A DNA stretch of 64,000 bases from Byssochlamys sp. IMV 00236 (Eukaryota > Ascomycota > Eurotiomycetes > Eurotiales > Thermoascaceae), in assembly GCA_001931875.2 (NCBI GenBank), contig MSJH02000827.1:186001-250000 (forward strand), in the 5' to 3' direction. Positions 30,972 through 43,200 of this stretch are shown here, one piece after another (position 1 is the first letter of the stretch; every line of letters starts with the position of its first letter). The position numbers were made by a program, and so were the translations under genes. The notes under the pieces were generated by a model. The model worked only from the letters and a program-made list of their open reading frames with translations, was not told the origin of the DNA and made no database searches.

Positions 30972-33900
30972 GGTGAACGTCGGCTCACACGCGAATATCT
31001 AAGTAGTTATGTCGGGGGTGGTGGTGATTGAGGACCCGCTGTAGCAGTTGCGATTCCCCAAGACGCGATAATTTGGATTTAAGAGATCCCGGTGTATGGG
31101 ATGTAGAACGAGAGAGCCAAATCCGCAGAAATTAAGCAGTAGAAATTAAGGATCAGGAACCGCAGCGCTTCTCGAGCGTGCGAAGGGGCGCCACCTGGAA
31201 AGGGGGTTCAAGGGAGTGATATAGATTCACTGCCGACTCAATAGAGCGATGGACATCTCCAGCTCGACGGTCAACCTCCAAACAGACTGAAGGAGGACAC
31301 AGAACGGGCCTCTTCTCACCAGGACGATGGGAGTCTGGAGAGGAGTGAAAAGGCAGAGAAAAAGAAGAGACAAGCTGGAAGGGTCGGAGTGGGAGCTTGG
31401 GGGAGATTATCACGGGTCCGGCGGCCAGCAGTAGTTCTGCTCCCTAATCGCGACGGCGCGGACTCAGTTAGCCTTGAAGTCGTCTAGTCAGGAACAGCAA
31501 CGATGGCCACGGACAAGCTCCCGCTTCAGGGATCCCAGAGCATATCCTCTTCGTTAGAGTGCGACCAGCAATCGCCCTAAAGCGCCTGTGCGTGGGACCG
31601 GTCAGAGCGCCGGCCGTTCCAGCGTCCCACGCGAGGCGCTTCCTCCACGAGAGCCGGAAGAATACGAAACAGGGCCATGATCGATGATAACGGAACCCAG
31701 AATAATCATGCAGGGGTTGTGGCGGGCAGAAAGGGTTCGATCGACTGAGAAGTGTGGGTTGTGGACTCTGGAGTTGGTCGTGGTTGGAGTTGAGCTGGGA
31801 GCTCCCACCGCTCCTATCGAACCGATCAGGGGTTCAAAGCAGACAAGAGCACGGTTCAACCCCTCAGAAGTTCGTTCAACTGCAAAGCTACTACTAGATA
31901 CTGCACTCTATATCGCAGGCGTGCAGTAGTCTATGCGGCTACCATCTCGCAGACAAAAAAAGAATTACGGAGTGCAGATAGCCCTGCCAGTGGGGGACTT
32001 GATGGATGATGACACTGATTATGTGCAGCGCCCACAATGCAAAGGCCCGTATTCTTCTGGTTCTACGACGCCAACAGGGCCACATGGCGGGTTGATGCCT
32101 TCAACCGCGAGAAATGGACGAGCTGGAAATGAAATTAAGCGAGATTGAGCGGTGGCACATCTTCAACGATGGAATCACATCGTATTGGAAGTACGTATGT
32201 ACAGGACAACCATGCTTCTCTGCGATGCATATGACTGCCGTCTTCTCTTCTATCTATCCAGCTTCTTGATCGCACCAGCATGAGTTACGCGCGGCCTGCT
32301 GGTAGGATGGATCGATATTATCTGCTCAGCATCCGCCCATCCGCCGCAATCCGGTACTTCATCCTCCGTTCCTGTCTGGGACCAGGTGGTTGAATGCCTG
32401 AAGATCGGCGCTCTCAGAAACCCAGAAGGTGCAGGCCATTCAGTTATAATTATCGCAGGACTCTATTGAAACATGGGGTGCCTCTGATGGATAAGGAGAA
32501 CCGGCCCATCACCAACGGTAGAAACACCGCTAAAATAACGACTTTATGCATTGCTCAATTGATGTTCGCTACAATATCCTTTGGGGGTTCTACTCGTATG
32601 GTGTACACTGTACGCTACACTAACACTGCGAGGAAAGGCATCTGCTGCTGCGGACTCTGCAGAGCAGAGCATCAATGCTGGAGCCCATGGTGGCTAATTT
32701 CCATCTGCCTCTTCCCGACAGCACCGTGAGGCGTTTGAGTTGCTTGGCCGCCAGACCGTCGTGCACGAGACCAACGCCGTCCTTCTGTACCTGCTGCTTC
32801 CCCTGGGAGTCTGGATGGGCAGCAGTCGTGCTCTCAGTTCTGATGTGTCGAGAACTGCCAGTGGATAGGTGTTTCGGACCAGCCCCTCGTCCTGCATATC
32901 TCTGTCTGCTAATCTGTCGCAGAACTCCAGCTCTCGGGAACGAATTTGCAGCTCGTCACAATAATACGGTAGCTGCAAATTTCGACTGCTCACAGCTGCA
33001 GAGCCGATCATCAGAATGGCGTTGCCCGCTTCATCCCTTTGGCTCTGCAGACCCACAACATCACCTTTGGACTCCAAATCGCTTTGCCCGCTTTCGATCC
33101 AGAGCCTGGAACCGGTTCCCGCGCCGTCTTCCAGTCCCGAATTCTGCTTGCCAGAACGCTGGCTTTATGGAAAAATCAAATTCGCCCATTGGTTGGCCTG
33201 GAGGAGCACGTACCACAGATCTAACTTCGACCCCTGGCACTACTCCGTAGCTAGTTCATCTATCGACCAACCTTCGCACCCAGGAAAAGCGCGAAAACCA
33301 CAGCGTCCCGATAGTTATCTTTAAAATAGGAGTTTAAAGGGTTCCAAACGCTGAAGCGCGCCGGGGAGGCTAGATCAACATGATAACTAACTATCCTTGG
33401 AGAACGTCATATTCGGCACCTATTAATAAGGGTGTTTAAGGCACAACTCCTTGTTGATAAAATCCCAGCCTATGACCGAATGAATGCTCCTATTCAGCGC
33501 TAGCGACTCGGAGAGAACAGTAAAACCGTTGGAAACGATGTTCTGCGATACAAACGGAATCGATGAATTGCGCGCAATCTGCGCACAGGGCTGATTGGTT
33601 CCCATGGGCTCGCACCCGAGCTTTCGATAGTCTGGAGATCCTACCCAGAGTACAGGTAATAATAATTATAACCTGCAGTGAACTCCATACGGAGTAGGCA
33701 TTCAAAGAAAGCAGTTAAGTTAATACGTGTTCTTCAATTTTCCGGTGATTTGTGTCCTGGCTATTAGAAGAGACTCTACTAATGCATAAAATCCACTCTA
33801 GGTACTGCATAGTCTTCGAGCGTATGTACAACATTTGCCACGCCTTTACTTGACTGCACTTCCCACTTGTTAGCCGGAATCTATGCATTCGATCTGCAGA

Positions 33901-35387
33901 TCTCTTTTTTATTGCGATATTCTCTGGTGTCAGACGTGCCTGTATCCTGGTCTTTAGGCCTTGACAAATCACTCTGGCTTAGTTGCGATTAAAGTTTTTC
34001 GCTTTAGATCTCATTGGGAACGCGAGGCTGTGCGTCGGTCGATCGATCTCACGATGTCTGTCCTCGTGTCTCTGCTGATAAACTGTATTTCATTTTATCA
34101 GAAGGCAGAAAAAGACAAAACAACCAGTGATTATATCTTCGGCAAATTACCCGGGTTTTGTGGCTCATCCTACAGACCATAACTACCGCGAGAATCGGCA
34201 ATCTGGAAGCCGAGAATACAGTTCATATCGGCGGCTCGGTTCATCCTGGTTCTCGCCCCTCTTCTCAACCTGATGGTTTAAGTACGCACTTCAGCTTCTT
34301 TTACAAATCCTAGTCCCCTCGAATAATAATCCCTCTGGGATGCCGGTTCAACATCTTTTCTGCAGCCTGAGCCTCTTTGGACCCATTTTATTCCCAGTTC
34401 ACCGCTTCTTATGCCGTAAGTGCGAACGGTGGATCTCGATGCCGTCCACGAACCGTGGGTAAGAGGGGTTTTAGTGGGACTTTGAGGTCAAAGACGTGGA
34501 TTCGGTCGATGCATCCCGCGGCAGAGATTCAGGTACGCATCCGCCCACTATTATTCCCGCAGAATGCCATTGTTCTTCTTATCCCTTGACCCCGCGTGTA
34601 CCATAATCACATCCGGTGCAAGGGGGAAGTCATCAAGGGATTGGCCACAGGACGCATACAGAGGATCCCCCATCGCTTTCCACAGCTACTGCGTCCCTTG
34701 GCACAGCAAGGATGTGAGATCTAACTGGACGTTTCAAGTTCTAATATTATTACTATATGAATACCCAGGTAAGTGGGGACAGCTAGTACCTGTTTCGTTT
34801 TAGAGTCGATGTCGACTTCAGCTTCATCGCGTCAGCTTTTGCTTCGGCCGAACGTACACCGCTCCGGGAAGCGCGCCCAATCCTGGAAGAGACTAAGTAA
34901 AACTTCATGGATGATGGAACGCCCTTATCACATTATTCAATACAGTGATCGATATGGCAGAGGTTTCCAAGCTAATAAGGAAACTAGATGTGTCAGCTGC
35001 CTTTTAGTTGATCTCGACATCTGCTGTACGCAATAGCAGTAATATTTAAATAATCAACTATTTGAAACTAATCTCGACGATGTCGCAAAGCAATCGATGA
35101 AGCAAGTCTGTTGTAGAATGCTTCCTTGGAGAGCTCTTCAGAACATCAATCTATACCGCAGAATAGATAGAGAGAGCCCTTACAAGCGAAATATTTCTTG
35201 AATCCCGACTTCCAAAAACCAGTCAATTCCTCGTCACTCAGATACACAATCAGCCCTATAAATACCAAAGTCTTTACTTCCCATCATACACCTCATATTC
35301 CACTACTGACTTCCAACATGATCTCTCACGTAAATCATCCCCATACACCTTCTCCCTCAACCTAGCACCCCGCAGAGAACCATACAA

Positions 35388-35412
35388 CCCCCCCCCTCCC
35401 CCTCCCCCCTCT
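35388..35412. repeat. C-rich tract
   Basis: Runs of nine, five and six C are separated by single T. The minus strand could form a G-quadruplex. It lies in gene-empty DNA. Confidence 0.9.
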
Positions 35413-35755
35413 TCGTACTTCCCATCGATCTCCTTCCTCAGTCCAGGCGACTATAATGATAAAAATAAGGAATATCTCAACTGAAATCTGGTGTCGACCG
35501 CCCCATTTCACGAATAACTTCGACTCAAGGGAAGCGAGAGCCAGTGACCTAATTGCCAATACGAAGATCACATCTGCACGAGTAGTCAGTCCCGAACGCG
35601 ATATCTGCTAGGGATGTACCCGTCTAGAACAGAACAGAATAGAAAAAAATTGTTCTTTGAGTTGAGGAGATAGATAGATCAAGGATATGTATATACATTA
35701 GGTATATACACCATCAAGAAGGAACTTTCCTCCATGGCGCTGAAGTTGCAGGATT

Positions 35756-35773
35756 GGGGGGGGGGAGGGGGGG
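35756..35773. repeat. G-rich tract
   Basis: Ten G, one A, seven G. It is nearly complementary to the C-rich tract about 350 bp to the left. Confidence 0.9.
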
Positions 35774-36567
35774 AACATAACTTTCGTTTGCGTAGATATG
35801 TTATTCATCCGCAATTAGATAATTACCTACATACCCATTTATCGTGTTCCATCACATCACTAGAAGTCCAAGGTATGAAGTTAGTTAGCTTACGTATATA
35901 GTACATACATACATACCTAGGTACCCAATGAAGGTCGGATACTTAGTCAGAGCTTGAGATGTCGATGCTTTCTTCCAGGGAACTATGATGTCCGAACAAA
36001 CAGACCTCCGATCAAGTGAAAGCGTTTTGCAACGACAGAGAGTCAAGTATCATACGACGAAACGCTTTTGTTTTCTATGGCAATAAACCCCAGGCTGCTT
36101 ATCTGGTTCAATGATGTCGGTGATCGTCAATTTCTAACCCTGGTCGGAAAGGCGAGAGGTAGATCTTAGGAGGACGCTCCAAGAGGCAATAATACAGCTA
36201 TTCTACTCTAAGTTGTCAGAGCTTATGAGCTCATAGATCAGCTCTCTCTTATCAAGGGGTCAGGCACTTGCACGGGCCTGCGTCTCAGTCTTAACTCAGT
36301 ACGTCACAACTCAAAAGAATTATTATAGGCCTCAATTAAATTTGCCCCGAGTATGGAGCCCAAATCAGATTCCTCAGCATCTAGATACCCACGAATGACA
36401 GAATTTCTAAGCATGAACTTAAATGCCCAGTCTATGTTTGTCTATCAACCCTCTATGTCGTGTGTTTTTTTCCCAAATACGCACGTAATCAAAATGTAAA
36501 ACAACGCTTGCCAAACGCAGGTGCACCATTTTTTTTATGCCAAGCCAAAAGCTCCCAGCTGTGGCGT

Positions 36568-38079
36568 TTAGTCGACGTACTTGGGAAGCGTCTTCATGAC
36601 ACCGTCCCGGGCAATGTCTTCCATAGCCTTGGTGATCTCCTTGAGGAATCGCTCGTCGGTGCGCAGATCGTCACCGAACAAGGTCGTGATGCTAAGCAGC
36701 TCTCTCGGGTCGCTACCTCCTGCGCGAGCCTTGGCCTGAAGCTCCTCGCGCATGGGGTCATCGACGGTGAACGTGTTGCCATTGTCGTCGACGCCGTTGA
36801 TGTAACGGAACCAAGCGGCTGCAACGAAGACCAGGCGGCGGAACGGGCCTGTGACCCACATCGACTCGGCGATCGAGGGCATGATGAACTGGGGAATCTT
36901 GCCGGAAGCATTCAGACAGATACGGGGCAGCTGGTCCATGATTGTGGGGTTGGAGAAGCGCTCGATGAGCGTCTTGCAGTACTGATCAATGTCGACGCCT
37001 GGGATCTCGGGCAAGAGAGGCTTCACCTCCTCCTGCATCATCTGCCAGACGAACTTGCTGAAGAGCGGGTCCTGCATGACCTCGTGGACGTATTTGAAGC
37101 CAGCCAGCTGACCGGGGTAGCCAATGGCCGAGTGGGAGCCGTTGAGCAGACGCAGCTTGTGCTTCTCGAACTGCTCGACTTCCTTGACATTCTTGACGAT
37201 CTGGACACCGGCCTTCTCGAATGGAGGGCGGCCGTCACAGAAGTGGTCCTCGATAACCCACTGCATGAAGGGCTCCGTGACGACTGGCCATGAGTCCTCA
37301 ATGCCAAACTCCTCTGCGAGCGCCTTCTTGTCGGCGGGTGATGTCTGAGGGGTGATACGGTCGACCATGGCGTTGGGGAAGTGGCCCTTGGTGTTGATCC
37401 ACTCCGCGACCTCGGGATCGCGCAGGCGAGCAAACGACGTGAGCATGTGGCGCGTGATGGCACCGTTCTTCAGCATGTTATCGCAGGACATGACGGTGAA
37501 GGGGTTAAGTCCTTGCTGGCGGCGGCGGACCATGGCGGCGTAGAGGAAACCGAAAGTGGTGCGCGGGGCCTTCTCGTTGGCCGGGTCAAGGTCGAACTGA
37601 ATGTCAGGGTGCTCGCTCTGGAGCTCGTGGGTGTTCTCGTTGTAGTAGTAACCGCTCTCCGTGATGGTGAGCGAGACAATGTGGGTATCAGGGTGTGCCA
37701 TCTTGGCAATGACGGCCTCACGGTCATCAGGGGCAAAGAGGTATGAGTTGATACTGCCGACGACGTTGGCAAAGCTTCCCTTGGCCGAACGCTCAATGAC
37801 GGTGTAGAGGTGGTCCTGGGATCTCAGGGCATCACGCATGCCCGCATCGAAGGGCTGCAGACCAACACCGCAGATTGCGTAGTCAGTCACGCCATGCTTC
37901 TGCATCAACTCGTGGACGTAGACAGCCAGGTGAGCTCTGTGGAAGCCTCCAACACCAACGTGGACAATTCCCTCCTTAACAGCAGGACCACGCTGGTAGG
38001 TAGGAACCCTGACCTTGGCGGCACCTGCGGCGGCCGCGATCTGCGAAAGGTTCTTGCTGTTGAGCTTGAGGGGAGCCAT
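36568..38079 (-). CDS. Mannitol 2-dehydrogenase
   Basis: Single-exon 503-aa protein of the polyol-specific long-chain dehydrogenase family. It interconverts D-mannitol and D-fructose with NAD(H) in the cytosol (EC 1.1.1.67). The cofactor-binding segment is IVHVGVGGFHRAHLAVYVH. SLTITESGYYYN and VMSCDNMLKNG are family motifs. The catalytic K-x4-N-x2-H pattern is in KLRLLNGSHSAIGYPGQL. Length agrees with characterised fungal enzymes of about 500 aa. It serves mannitol use or mannitol-cycle flux in fungi. The assignment to mannitol rather than another hexitol rests on overall similarity as I recall it. Downstream of its 5' end lies a monooxygenase relic on the opposite strand. Confidence 0.92.
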   Translation of the reverse strand: MAPLKLNSKNLSQIAAAAGAAKVRVPTYQRGPAVKEGIVHVGVGGFHRAHLAVYVHELMQKHGVTDYAICGVGLQPFDAGMRDALRSQDHLYTVIERSAKGSFANVVGSINSYLFAPDDREAVIAKMAHPDTHIVSLTITESGYYYNENTHELQSEHPDIQFDLDPANEKAPRTTFGFLYAAMVRRRQQGLNPFTVMSCDNMLKNGAITRHMLTSFARLRDPEVAEWINTKGHFPNAMVDRITPQTSPADKKALAEEFGIEDSWPVVTEPFMQWVIEDHFCDGRPPFEKAGVQIVKNVKEVEQFEKHKLRLLNGSHSAIGYPGQLAGFKYVHEVMQDPLFSKFVWQMMQEEVKPLLPEIPGVDIDQYCKTLIERFSNPTIMDQLPRICLNASGKIPQFIMPSIAESMWVTGPFRRLVFVAAAWFRYINGVDDNGNTFTVDDPMREELQAKARAGGSDPRELLSITTLFGDDLRTDERFLKEITKAMEDIARDGVMKTLPKYVD

Positions 38080-38489
38080 TATTATGGGGATGAGAGAGAC
38101 TGAATTGAATGAATGAACGACAAGAGCGTCATGAGTTGTAAATTTCCGCGACTTTTAACTTAAAGAGATTGAATTAATTATATAAGCATGTCTGCAATGG
38201 CCGCTTTCGGCTGCCGTAGCTATCAGCACTCGCGGGGTTGGCTTTTGCCACAAGCATTTGGAATTGGGAATAACTTGGACAATATGACATCAAGACGGGT
38301 CCGCTCGCATCAGAATAGCCATGAATCAGCATCCAGTTGTGATGGGAAGTGCCGTCAATAATCATGGCTGGCTCTCCATCCTGATGGCATGAATGCGATG
38401 CGGCTTCATGTTTGGCGGGGTGTCCCAATTCGATATGACGCTTGAGTTAAGCCGGAGAAGGATAGATAGCTTTATCGTGGGAAAAAAAG
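38080..38489. promoter_or_regulatory. Promoter region of mannitol 2-dehydrogenase
   Basis: Upstream sequence up to the broken 5' edge of the monooxygenase relic. No clear motifs are seen. Confidence 0.45.
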
Positions 38490-39314
38490 GGGGAGGGGCG
38501 CGGAGGTGGAAGTTTGGGGTAAAATACACGCTCACCGGGTCTCACTTGTGTCACGTAAAATACGGTGACGTGACGCCATACCGTATTGGACCTAGCGCAA
38601 TACAGGTGCTTACTGCGAACGGATTGGTAAATAACAGGAGATGGGGAAAGAGACAAAAGGCCGATATTGTCGTCGTCGCTACCGGCTTCAAGAATGGCTT
38701 TCTTCCTCTGTTCCCTACAATGGGAGAGAATGAATTGGATTTGAACAAATCCTAGGCTGCGGACGGACCCATCGGATATCCAAAAACATCTCTGTGTCAT
38801 GGTGTCGAACGTTCCCAACTACTTTGCAGTTGTTATAGGCAAGCTTCTCACATTCTTCTGCATGGCCACGAACGGCGCAGGCAGCACCTTTCTCTTCAGG
38901 CTGAGATCTCTGCAACTTACATTTCAAAGGTCATTCGCATGTCCAGGAACAGGGGATACGTCGCTGTCCATGCCACTCAAGAAGCAACTGATGATTTCAA
39001 TGATATAGTCGAGTCCTAAGGTAATTAAAGGATGACTGCGACGGCTGGTGGAAGAGTGGATATGGCAAATCAAGACTTCTTATTCTGTGGCCTGGAACTG
39101 GCCATTATCGATTCGACATCAGTCGAGACCCACGATGGGAAGACTTTGTCTTTAAAAGAACTGAAGAGGGAAAAGGGAACATATATTTGAATACTTTGGA
39201 AATGGATACACAGAGCGTGAGAAGAAAGGAGACGTCGTCGTCCTGATAAAGTACCTCAAGGAGGTGGGAAGTGTCGACCTCGCGACACTGCATGAGAATT
39301 GTGATGATCAATGA
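38490..39314 (+). pseudogene. Baeyer-Villiger-type flavin monooxygenase relic (5'-truncated)
   Basis: The C-terminal part of a class B flavin monooxygenase can be followed across four changes of reading frame. KYGDVTPY then KADIVVVATGFKNGFLPLFP, with the conserved ATGF motif, lies in one frame up to a TAG at 38753-38755, where such proteins often have Trp. SNVPNYFAVV follows in a second frame (about 38800). YISKVIRMSRNRGYVAVHAT and ATDDFNDIVES return to the first frame (about 38918-39009). WKSGYGKSRLLILWPGTGHY and RWEDFVF lie in a third (about 39028-39165). FEYFGNGYTEREKKGDVVVL closes in a fourth, to the TGA at 39312-39314. The N-terminal FAD and NADPH Rossmann parts are missing. It is not functional. 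Confidence 0.85.
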
Positions 39315-40233
39315 GTTCGATAGAGTTTCGTCTGTATTTTATGTAGGTAGTTTATTTCGGTATATAGACTGCTTAAGCTTGCAGCAACAAGCGCTAAGTA
39401 GAGTTTATTTCAAGTGACCCTCACGAAGACTATCTAGAATAGAGACCTGAACATAGTGCGTTAGATGTCATATTTCCTTAACCCAAACGCAGTAAGGCCC
39501 AAAGCAAGTTATTGTATATTCCTGCGAAACGAGTGAACAAAGGGACAGTTATCGAGCGAATGGGGAGCATAAAATTAAAACTTTCTGCTAAGGCTTGCAC
39601 ACATACTAATTCTAAGGTACCAAATGTATTAATTGGCAACAATATTGCCATTGAGCTGAGTTACCGGGTATGATTATCTGCGCTAATCCACTTCTTGATT
39701 CTTGCAGCGGAGTGTTTAGTGTATGCACGCATGCATGCAAAGTACGAGATGTGGAGTTAGGTACACAATTGGGTCTAGACTTAGTTATGCTTACTTTGGA
39801 GAATGTAAGAAGGGATATACCTAGGTACGTATAAGTTTATTGAGTAGATGCTGAATACACTCTCATATGTACTATGCAGGGTACCTTTTGGTTCCTGGAT
39901 CTGCTGTGATCTATACCATAGAGATCCTACTCCGTACACCGCAACTGCGGGGGGATGTGATAGGTTCGGTACGACTGAGCTGGCTTTGACCTGCCGTGAT
40001 TTTGCGGTGGACTATCGTTTCTACTTTATCGACGAAGAGCTTTAAGTTCATGACGATGTTTGAATCATTAGTTGCAAAGTAACGTCGAGACAAGAGTCTA
40101 TTCAATGAATCGCTAATATCACACCGAGGGGTATCTGATTCGCCTTCATACGGCACCAAGGACATAAGCGTAATTTCAGATGACCTTGTGATCTCTGACT
40201 CCTATCTAGCCATCCGAAAAAAACCCCCCTGAG
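39315..40233. other. Intergenic, relic to vps15 3' end
   Basis: AT-rich sequence with no supported gene. It contains the 3' flank of vps15. Confidence 0.6.
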
Positions 40234-43200
40234 TTACTGGAATACATAGACCATTCCGGAGCGATCGACACTGACTGTCATTCCATACGGGACCCTCAAA
40301 ACGGCCACGTCAAGGATTGAGTCAAGGTGGCTCTTCAGTAGCTGTTGCTGTTGGAGGCTTATTACAGTGCTTCGCGGCGGCCGTCCACTGTGCTTCTTGC
40401 TACCTTTAGCCCCGGTTCCTCCGCTTTGTGCAGTCGTAGATGAGACACTGGGAAGGTATTCCGTAGTCACGACTAGTTGGGTACTTGCTTGCACGGTCTC
40501 GTAGCGAGGCTTTCCAGCCGTTACGCCGTCCGAGCTTGTGTCAAGTCCGCTGACGATCTTAGACAGTTCAGTCCGGGCAAGGTCCCAGAAGCGAATTTTC
40601 CGGTCTGATCCTGCCGAAATTATGAAGCCACATTTTGTACTCTCTTTGCCATCATCTGGCACATCGAACCCTACCGCAAAGGCACTGATCGCATTGCGGT
40701 CAACGCCACTCGGATTTATGCCGGCTAGTGATGATCCTGGGCCTCCAACAACGGGGGAGGGATTCGGTTCGATTCCAGCTGCAGAGGGAGTTGCGCTAGC
40801 AAATCGACTGAGCATACCCTCAGGCCGGTCCTCGTCAACGCGCCAGGCTTCGTAGTCTTTCCAGCTCGAGTTGATGAAATTATGAACGTGAGCATTTCGC
40901 AAATTCTGTTGGTTGCCATTGGCGGCAGTGCCGTTGGTGCCGCCAAGGGTTGGAAATGCAGCTCGATATACCTCGCGGCACTGCACCTTCTCAACATCCC
41001 AGACTGTAATCTCACTGCCGTGTCTGCTCCCTCCTGCCACGCAGACCCAACGACTCCGTCCTTTTGTTGGATGCACCTGTAATCTCTGGATAGCTGTCCC
41101 TCCTGGCAGACCCCAGGCCTTCAGGCGTACTCGGAACCGCAGGTCCCAAAGGTCGAGAATACCGTGAGTTGTACCCACAACCAACCAGGTATGCTTCCGA
41201 TCGCAACAGAATGTCGTAGGAGTGCCATGGTGGATGGGGTTCTGAAGTGAGTACATCGGCAACATAGTCTTCATATCCAGGGCCAGAATGCGACAAGTGT
41301 TCGTGGCGATTAGAAGAGTAGATTGCGCTTCAGAGCGGAAGTGTTCCAGCCACGTAGCATATTCAACCGTGCCATCGGCTGCCGTGGGTAGTTGATACTT
41401 TCGAACAAGCTGCGGTTTGCCATACCTTACAGTCTCATTGGCATTGTGATAGTCGATCTTAACAGCATGGATGCTGCCATCAGTCGCCCCGCTTACGAAG
41501 GTATAAGTGTTCTCCACAAACGTCACGCATTTGACCTTCGCTCCAGAGGCATGATGGTGAGTTTGACGCGACCTTGGCGTCAAGTTCTTCTCGAGTCTGG
41601 TTGTATCCCACACTTTCACAGTGCTGTCGTCGGAAGCCGTGACAAAGAAGGCATGATCCGGTGCGACTGCTATCCGGTTAACAGGCCCGGCGTGCTCGCC
41701 AAACATAGCAACCAGGTTGCCTTCCGGTTTCCACGGCTTGTCGAGATCTTGTCCCGTGACCTTCTTGATGGGCCGGCGCGAATCAACTTCCTTCACAAAT
41801 GGACCGAGATCAAATAGATCCGTAGGATAGTTCTCTGCGAAGACTGAGTCCAGAAGTCGTAGAACCATTGGATCATTGCCGCCGTAAGAATGATTGGCAC
41901 GATACTTCTGAGGAGCAGGATCTGAAATGGTTGTTTCGCGTGCCATCGAGAGAGCAGAGCGAGGCGGTGTCTGCTTCTGAGATAACACATCGACCTCTCC
42001 GAACGCATTTTCTGACGTCATACTCGTTTCTGCGTAGGACTTTGCGTTGTCTTTGCGATTGAGTAGATTTATAGCGCTTGGTTTTCTTCGAATGTCTGTT
42101 CCTAAACTGCGCAAGCTCGAATTCTCTGCGTCGGCTGGTGTCGCCGGGCTTCCAGGCTCAGCGACCTTGGGAACTGTTTCCTTGCCATTCAGAGTCTTCC
42201 GGTCAATATCGGAGCTGGGAGCGGACGAGTTCTGAGACTCTGGAGCCCCTGGTGACGAGGATATCGGGGAAGCGGCTTGTGAATCGGTTCTGAGAACCCC
42301 CAGAGTGTTCTGACGAGCAATCGCGGTGTTAATTCCGTTCTCTCGTTGTCGCTGGCTCCTGGAACGCATATGTTTTCGACGAGCAGCTGGGCCAGTCTCA
42401 ATCGTCGTCGAAGCGTCTAGTAGGGCATCCGCAATTGTGTGAGACTTTTGGTCGATATTGCTCACCGTCTCTGACTTTGCAGAAGAAGCTCGGCGCTGTT
42501 TAAAATTCTGATTCTTATCGAAAAATACCGTCTGTGGCGTGACTTCATGCTGCGTCAGCGGTATAATATTCCCCAGAAACGAGGGGGCTCCAGTGTCTGC
42601 CTCCTTTGTACGCCTCATAGCGACTCTCCAGATATATTCTTTGAGAGCGAGCAGCTTCTGTTCATCCTCCTGGGCCATGCCCAAACTTCGCAGGCGTGAC
42701 AACCACTGCTCGTCCTCTTCATTCTTCGGGTGTCCGCTCAATGAAGCCCGATTCTTATGAGTCCTCGGAACCTGACCATCGGCGCCAGTTAAATTGAACG
42801 TGCTGTCGCGAGTTCCTGATACCCAGAATACACCCTTTTCTGCTTTCGCTGCCCAGACTAATGCCATATCGTATATATTCTTGGGCAACGGCCGTTTCAA
42901 GGCGTCGAGTATTTCAACCTCTGAGATATCCGAGACGTTGGTCTTGAGGTACGGTCGGATAAGAGGGGTTAGAATGCAATATTTGTCTGCCAACGAAAGA
43001 AATTCTGAGGAAGAGACAACGAAGTGTACTGCCGCTTCGCGAATCCAGATACTGGGGTGGACGAAGAAACGGACTGCAATCTGAAGAAGATCCCACGTAG
43101 TCGAACGTTGGAAAAGGCCGAGTTTCGCCATATTCGCAAGAGAGCGAAGCACCCTTTCCACAACGAATTCCTCGGAATCGGTCATTGATTGCACCATCAG

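Larger units (their letters stand above)
30972..36567. other. 5.6-kb stretch without a supported gene
   Basis: The left 0.5 kb is the DENN promoter side and the right 0.4 kb is the mannitol dehydrogenase 3' flank. Between about 31.9 and 33.3 kb, protein-like segments appear in changing frames on the plus strand: YGVQIALPVGDLMDDDTDYV near 31970, ELEMKLSEIERWHIFNDGIT near 32120, GRQTVVHETNAVLLYLLLPL near 32750 and ITFGLQIALPAFDPEPGTGS near 33060. They may be remnants of one or two decayed genes. From 33.3 to 36.5 kb the sequence is AT-rich with homopolymer tracts and no coding signal. Confidence 0.5.

Noticed and set aside
32675..33250. 191-codon plus-strand open frame
   Set aside because: Composition is Cys/Arg/Pro-rich and random-looking, and more protein-like segments lie in another frame of the same stretch.
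36460..37293. 277-codon plus-strand frame opposite mannitol dehydrogenase
   Set aside because: Antisense shadow of a well-conserved enzyme.
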